In this document: positions 57,946 to 64,000 of the stretch, piece after piece
Layout of the letters: each line of letters begins with the position of its first letter
How positions within the stretch are numbered: the stretch's first letter is position 1
Assembly (NCBI RefSeq): GCF_954871325.1
Contig: NC_088776.1
Span: 34,892,508-34,956,507 of the forward strand
Length of the DNA: 64,000 nucleotides
Origin: Gordionus sp. m RMFG-2023
Lineage: Eukaryota; Nematomorpha; Gordioida; Chordodea; Parachordodidae
Reading direction: 5' to 3'
Notes under the pieces: generated by a model
Seen by the model: the letters and a program-made list of their open reading frames with translations, nothing else
Databases searched by the model: none
Told to the model about the DNA's origin: nothing
Program-made: the position numbers and the translations under genes

Positions 57946-58807
57946 TAAATTAATTAATAAAAATAAATAAATACGTAGCGATGACATGACGTCATAATGA
58001 CGTAGTGAGGACTTCGGAAAATTATAATATAGATGTATATACAAGTAATTTATTATATTTTATATAAATTAATAATATATTTCGTATTTGTTCCAGGCTT
58101 ATATTAACCTATTATATTGTAAAAATATTTTATGACTATAACTAAGGAAACCGCAGCCTAAAATGGGGTCTGGGGGCGAAGCCCCCAGTAATTTTTAATC
58201 CCCCCCCTTTAGGAAAATTTTGGCTATGCCTATGAAGGATACTATTTTATGATGCACCTTGCGAACGAGATCGTTGGTAGCAAACCAATGGGCCTGAACC
58301 GATTATAAAATTTAATTCAACAAATGTAATTTCAAGATTGTTTCAGAAATATAATTCCCAAAATATAAATTGAATCAAACCGGATACATCTTTAATAGTA
58401 GACCTCTTCATTGTGTATATATTTGTAGTAATTCTTATAATTTATATTCGATTTAAATAATTTGTATTTCTATTATAAAATTGTTGAGTATTGCTGATTA
58501 TTTTTTTTAACTCTGAGACCTTCTAGGCATTAGTAATAGAGATTTTTTTCACAAATATTTATTTTTTCAAACTTTATTTATTATTTAATCTTTTACAAAA
58601 TGTGAATGATATTCATGATGAAAAATAATACATATTAATTAAAGATTTTTTAAGCTAAGATATTAATGATTTTCATTTTCTTCTTTTTCATATAAAAATA
58701 AAATATATCTCTGAAAACATTGTATAAAAAAATCAATTAATCCAAAAAAAACATAAAAATAATCAACAATATTATTATTATAATATTACAACCAAAATAA
58801 TCATATG

Positions 58808-59880
58808 CATAGGCGTAGCCGGGGGGGGGGGATTTACCCCCCCCCCTTTTCAGAAATTTATTACCTTTTGTAAATATCATTTTATGCTAATAAAAAATAT
58901 CCTCATTATTCCTCTCCCCACTCCCTGTCCCCCAAAAATATATGCTAAACAATAATTTGAAAGAAAGAATGTAAAGGTTAATATTTTTTAAACTAAAACT
59001 ATTCATCATAATTCATACTTTTTTGGAAAAAAGCATTTATATATAAAAAAGTGAAAAAAAAATATTTTTAAGAATTGAAATATAAACCAAAGATAAGTCT
59101 TAAGAAAAAAGTTTTATTTATTATAATTACTAATAATAGATCCATAAAATTACTAAATAATATAATATAGCAAATATATTTTTTATAAAGTGAGTTTATT
59201 TAATAAAAGTAAAATATAATTATAAAACTATTGATAAAATTAAATTATAAATTAAATAAAAAAATTAATGCACAATACAAACAGTGGAATATTATATGTT
59301 ATAGATTTATAACATATCTAATTTTATCAATTATCACATGACAATCAAATAATTTTTATCAATAGTGAATTATATATTTTACAGAAGACTATAAAATATT
59401 GATAAGGACATCAGAAAATATCTTTTAAAGAATGTAAATGAAAAATATAATTCTACATTAGCGTCAATATCTAATAAGGTATATCCATTGTTGGATAAAT
59501 AATATGAAGATTAATTTTCAATATCATTTTTTATTTAAAATAAATTGATGGCATTAAATAAATATTGTAAATTATTGCTTATATTTATTAGCAAAAACAT
59601 TGATTAGTAAAGTTTATTAAAATATTAACTGTAATATATTCTATAATAACCAATATGTCTGTAAAAGTGGAATTTTGCCTAATATTTTGTAATCAATTCT
59701 ATATGATAGAGGAATGTCAACTATATGTCTATTTATTTTTTATAAAGAAATTTCTTATAAGTTTGGAATAAATTATTTGCTTTTGTATTAATATATATAT
59801 ATAAGTAATTTATTATATTTCATATAAATTAATAAAAATATATTACATATTGTTCCAGGCTTATTTTAATTCTGATGATA
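58808..59880. mobile_element. Truncated second copy of the 52.6-kb hAT-like element
   Basis: It starts CATAGGCGTAGCC followed by a G/C homopolymer. It is collinear with 52,633-53,470 and then 58,034-58,090 without the Helitron (shared gcatttatatataaaaaagtg, gttccaggctta). Similarity ends near 59,870 and no right tip is visible. Confidence 0.75.
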
Positions 59881-60617
59881 AAGATTAGATTATTAACGAT
59901 TCTAAAATGCAATTATGTCAAACTAATTTTTAAGGCAAAAAGTTTTTCTTATCGATTATTTTTTATAAAATAGATGATTTTTGTCAGTAAATTAGTTTCC
60001 AACTAAGAAAATCCTATTCAGAGTAGTTGATCTACCTTGTCAATTATAATAATTATCGATTGATTTGTTATCAATAGAAATGACAATATGATTAAATTAA
60101 TAGTATAATTTTCGGATTGAATGACGTCATGTCATCGGTACAGCCACGTTATGTAATTGTTACGTCAGGTTATCGCTATGTCATGTCATTTCTACAGTAT
60201 GTTAATGCTACATAGTGTAGCTAAAGCTTGGTATAGCAGCAGCGTAATATTTTTCAAAATATTTTTTTCACATTAATTTTTTAAAACGCGTTTTAAAGTA
60301 AGATTATATAATATAGTTAAAACGAGATGAACCCGTATCACTCCTTATTCTTTAAAAGAATAAATTCTTAAAGAGATCTCTTTAAATCCCATAATTCTGG
60401 ATAGTATTGATTCCTTTAAAAATTACGACATATATAATTTTTATAAAATTAACAATAAATTCTACCAGAAAGCTAAATAAATATTTAGGGGTTGTTAATT
60501 TATAATAATTTTGATATGTTTAAAATAATGTTCATGTTTAATTCATTTTATTATAATTATATTTTTTTTTCTTTATTAACAATAGAACAAAATTATATTA
60601 TAACATTATTATATTAT
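59881..60617. other. AT-rich spacer with a Helitron-end-like fragment
   Basis: At 60,105-60,150, ataattttcggattgaatgacgtcatg resembles (in parts ataattttc, gacgtcatgtcatc) the 5' terminal region of the Helitron at 58,033-57,970. No gene is seen. Confidence 0.4.
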
Positions 60618-60625
60618 AAAACTAT

Positions 60626-63300
60626 CAGAGTTGTTAAAAGATACTTTTTAAATGGATCTAGATACAGATACATAGTCTTAAAAGTTATCTAGATACAGAT
60701 AGTCTAAAAAGTTATCAAGAGATAGATACAATTTTTAAATGTATCTGTATACAGATACATTTTTATTATGCTCTTATAAGTTTGCATAAACCTAAATTAA
60801 TATTATATTGTGAAAATTCATGAAATGAGCTAAAAAATTTATTGACGCGAAATAACATTTATCAGAATATAACTAAAATAATGATTTTAATATAATATAT
60901 GAAAATATATGATTAAATAATTATAAATAATTATTAGATTTCAGTAATAAAATATTTTCAAAATTTTTATCATTTAGGCATCCTAGTTTATCTGTAAAGA
61001 CATTTTTAGCAACACTAAATAGTCTTTCCACAGGGGCGCTTGAAGGAATTGTAGTGTTATATTTAATAAATAACAATTTTATATCAGGATATTCTTTAAA
61101 AATGCTAAAATCTCTACATTCATTTTTGAAAATTTAAATCATTATTAGATATTATATCTGCTGTAGGGTACTGAAAAAAATCTGAAATTAAATTATTTGT
61201 TTTTTTTGGCAGGTTATTTGCTTGCAGTCAGTTGATGATTTTGATAATTCACCAGCTAATCTTTGTATCAATTGTTTTCTTTTATTAAGATTTTCTTCCA
61301 TTTGCAACCATGTCCAATCAAGTTTAAAAAAAGGGTGGAGCATGGTTGCTATAATATTATCATCTTCAAATAAGGTCACAATAAACCTAGAAATATTAAA
61401 TATTTTTAATTTATTATATTACTTTACCTATCCTCAATCCCTTTAAGTAAGGCATCTAAGAGTGGTAAACAGAATCTCAGGTTCATTTCTTTAAAATTCT
61501 TTAATTTGATAATAAGTTGTGAAATAGTTGCACAGTAATAAGCTGTGTACATATACTTATCTCCCTGCAAAATATCAAGGGAATTAGCTATTGGCTTCAT
61601 TAGCTAATTTAAAATAATGCTATATATATAAATATTATTACTTACTAAACAATATTCATGAATAAAATCACATTCATTAGGTAAAAACCTAGGTAGTTTT
61701 ATTCCATCACATATCTTATCCACTTTGTCAGATTTAGTTTTTATAATTTCTGATATTAATTGTAAGGCATTATAGGTGGAGTTCCATCTAATTATATTAG
61801 GACATATAAAATAACGACCAATATATTCCTTCTTAATAATCTCAGATGAAATAGGAGACTTATTTTGCCTATTCCATATATTTTGGCATTTATGTAGTGT
61901 TGTGCTATATATCTAATGAAGAAAATATTACTTATTTAATTAAAATTAGTTTTACCCTCCTATATTGTTTACACTGCATGGCTCTATTGGCATCCACAGT
62001 GGCTATAAGATTCAATGTGTAACTGGCACAACATTGGTGATGAGGTAAACTAAATGATTCTGATAATTCAGAATCCTGTGCAGTATTATAAAGATTTGAT
62101 ATAGAAATTGGCACAACTGCTTCATCTTCCAGATCATCAATTGGTTCACTTGTATTATTTTCAATTGGCTTGAAAACTCTTTAATAAATTAAGTAATCAA
62201 TCATATATTATGTTTATATTTATTTATAATAAAATAAACCTAAAACATTTTATAAAATTTTTGGCATTATCTGTAATGGTCTTTGAAATTTTATTTTGAA
62301 TGCAATAATCCTTAGCTACCAGTCATTCTTTTACAAGCCAACGCTATATTTTTTCTTTCCAAACTTATTGGATTTATATAGTGAGCGGTTACTCCTATGT
62401 ATGAACTAAAAATTAAAATTTCTTAAAATAGCTGAAATAATTTATTCTTAATTAATTATTATACAAATTTAAATGTTAGCTATACCGGCGATAGGCACTC
62501 CAACAATCTGCTGTTGTGCATATTAATGATGGTTCTATAAGACTTTTAATTATTTTTTTCTTTTCATTTTCCCATCTTTGGGAAATTCTACCAACAACTG
62601 TCTGTCGGCAAATTATATTTTTGTGTGGAGCCAAAGTGTTGATCCATTTTTTAAAAGAAGGATTTTCAACAATTGAAAATGGCTGCATGCTATCTATAAT
62701 AAAAGCAATAATTAAATCATCTAAAGTGCCTTGAGTTAAAGTCAAAGGTCTTTTAGCAAAAATATTATTGGAGGATGAGCCTTGTCCAATATTTTCTTTG
62801 GTAGTTTTATTTTCCTTCCATGCTCTATAAATTGGCCATGGTAAAGCAATAGAACTTGTTGTTGCTTCCTCTTCTTCATCGATATAGATCTAAATAAATA
62901 TATAAACTTAAAAATTTAGTTATAAAATAAAATTTACCATTTCCATATTGTAATATTAAAATTTGTATGGTTTATTGATAAACTCGGACATAATATTTAA
63001 ATTAATGAATATTTATATATATTAATATTCTATGTATATATAATTCTTTATTATAGTATTAATAAATATTAATATATAATATATATATATTTATTTATTT
63101 CATAATCTCATATGAAATAAAATAAATTTTACAGTCAAATATTTTTATTTATAATAAAAAAAGGGGTATATAAAATGTATCTTAAAAAGTATCTAAAAAC
63201 AGATACAGATTCTAAAAAAATATCTAGATACAGATACCTTTCTAAAAAATCTATTTAGATAGATACTACATTTTTATATCTAGATACTTTAACAACTCTG
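60626..63300 (-). mobile_element. Near-complete hAT element with perfect target duplication
   Basis: The tips CAGAGTTGTTAAAAGATAC (60,626) and CAGAGTTGTTAAAGTATC (inverse, ending 63,300) are flanked by identical 8-bp copies of aaaactat (60,618-60,625 and 63,301-63,308). Both subterminal regions carry arrays of agatac motifs, the probable transposase-binding sites. The 2,675-bp element encodes its transposase on the minus strand. Deleted relatives lie at 1,178 and 27,534. Confidence 0.93.
60940..62946 (-). pseudogene. hAT transposase gene with introns, lightly damaged
   Basis: Predicted exons on the minus strand are 62946-62938 (ATG), 62889-62486, 62405-62240, 62178-61956, 61912-61646, 61603-61428 and 61386 to about 60,940. 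All junctions are GT-AG with short introns. The motifs in order are SLICTTADCWSAYRR/SYIGVTAHYI (first catalytic Asp region), KTITDNAKNF (second Asp), LPHHQCCASYTLNLIATVD, IIRWNSTYNAL, TMLHPFFKLDW and SSAPVERLFSVAKNVFTDKL (C-terminal dimerisation). No BED zinc finger is present at the N-terminus. I count about three frame disruptions, in exon 3 and twice in the last exon, so this copy is probably inactive but young. Confidence 0.85.
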
Positions 63301-63419
63301 AAAACTATTATAAAAATACCCTTTTTAACTTTCAAATAAATAAAATTCAATCTATTTATAAAAAATTTACTTATCACTATCTTACCAGAGGTCATTACAT
63401 ACATAAACCTTGAAATCAT

Positions 63420-63612
63420 AGTGGCGCGATTGCGATCGCGATTTTTAAAATCCGTTTATAAAAATAATTTTCCTTTATTAATATCATTGATTCTTAGATT
63501 ATTATTATGAATTGAATTAAAGATAAAATTAATGTTAGTGAATAAAAACTGATCTCATTAACAGATTTTAAAAATCGATCAGAGGTTAAATCGCGTTCGC
63601 AATAGCGCCACT
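63420..63612. mobile_element. ~193-bp palindromic MITE
   Basis: The left end agtggcgcgattgcgatcgc and the right end (inverse agtggcgctattgcgaacgc) are inverted repeats that continue through gattttta/aaatc segments. It is non-coding, and its ends contrast sharply with the AT-rich surroundings. No target duplication was recognised. Confidence 0.65.
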
Positions 63613-64000
63613 TTGAATTTAAATTAAATCGATTGAAATTATTGATCAAATATAAATTGATTGATGTCCAAATATAAATTGATTGATGTAAAAATAAATA
63701 AATTAAATATAAAAATTTATAGTAAAAGACAAAATATATATTAAAAATTTTAATAAAAATCATAAGTTGTATTAATGTCAAATTCATTAATCTGTTTATC
63801 GCCAAAGAGGTAAAAAAAAATTATCATTCGTTTTTACATTTTAAGCGAATTGGTAATAGTTATTAATTAATGACAATAACTATTTTAAAATTATAATTGA
63901 GATAATATTTCATTTAAAGCCTAAAAGTAAAAATATACATTACTCTATAAAAAATAATTTAAATAAAAATACAATTCAAAAATGATTCAATTGTATCTAT
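63613..64000. other. AT-rich sequence to the window end
   Basis: A short direct repeat (caaatataaattgattgatg, twice near 63,650) is the only structure seen. No gene is supported. Confidence 0.4.

Larger units (their letters stand above)
53471..58033 (-). mobile_element. Helitron, 4.56 kb, inserted in the hAT-like element
   Basis: Read on the minus strand it begins TCTATATTATAATTTTCCG (58,033) and ends ...ACGGGCTATCTACTAG (53,471). A CCGT...ACGG hairpin lies about 12 bases before the CTAG end. It is inserted between a 5' A and a 3' T with no target duplication. All of these are defining Helitron traits. The empty-site copy at 58,808 reads straight across the insertion point. The interior contains a replication-protein relic, repeated exon-like modules and a reverse transcriptase fragment. 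The coding parts are interrupted. Confidence 0.88.
52633..58234. mobile_element. hAT-like element with perfect 8-bp duplication, split by a Helitron
   Basis: The left tip CATAGGCGTAGCC and the right tip (inverse CATAGGCATAGCC) are flanked by the identical 8-bp duplication aaggatac (52,625-52,632 and 58,235-58,242). Each tip is followed by C/G-homopolymer tracts. Removing the Helitron at 53,471-58,033 leaves about 1.04 kb of non-coding sequence that is collinear with the copy at 58,808-59,880. It is a non-autonomous element in its original state. Confidence 0.85.

Noticed and set aside
1-64000. LTR retrotransposons or endogenous retroviruses
   Set aside because: I saw no paired long direct repeats with gag/pol-type motifs. 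The reverse transcriptase signatures found belong to LINEs.

Overview
This is a very AT-rich (I estimate roughly three quarters A+T), gene-poor stretch of a eukaryotic nuclear genome, almost certainly animal. It holds a bifunctional UMPS gene of the animal/plant type (OPRT domain first, OMP decarboxylase second) with canonical GT-AG introns. It also holds a mixture of element families typical of invertebrates: hAT, Tc1/mariner, piggyBac, a Helitron, an RTE/jockey-like LINE, a LINE with a restriction-like endonuclease, and a possible P/THAP9-like relic. Three 18S rRNA fragments read as bilaterian to me, perhaps spiralian-like, but I cannot name the species.

The main result is a complete host gene that no single open reading frame shows. 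UMPS runs on the minus strand from 51,951 to 24,400 in 12 exons. All exon phases join exactly to give a 473-residue protein that aligns end to end with animal UMPS. Two introns are only 41 and 47 bp, while intron 4 is 16.3 kb and filled with nested transposons. The second host gene is an apparently single-exon, 336-residue protein of unknown function at 12,912-13,922 (+).

Layout. 1-12.8 kb: LINE 3' end, a deleted hAT copy, an element with GCGAA-array inverted repeats, MITE-like elements and featureless AT-rich DNA. 12.8-14.1 kb: the orphan gene with a TATA box and polyadenylation signal. 14-24.3 kb: intergenic DNA with two small hAT-type MITEs and a LINE relic with a restriction-like endonuclease. 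24.4-52.2 kb: UMPS. Its introns hold a hAT relic, a mariner split by another hAT, three rearranged 18S rRNA fragments, a palindromic element with Helitron-like tips, and a nested stack (37,303-47,975) containing a giant fold-back repeat, a MITE and a piggyBac that is itself interrupted by a long-inverted-repeat element. 52.6-58.2 kb: a hAT-like element with a perfect 8-bp target duplication, split by a 4.56-kb Helitron. 58.8-64 kb: a truncated relative of that element, a nearly whole 2.7-kb hAT with a multi-exon transposase and perfect target duplication, and a small palindromic MITE.

The genes do not form an operon or pathway cluster. The window shows an originally compact gene expanded by repeated, layered transposon insertion.
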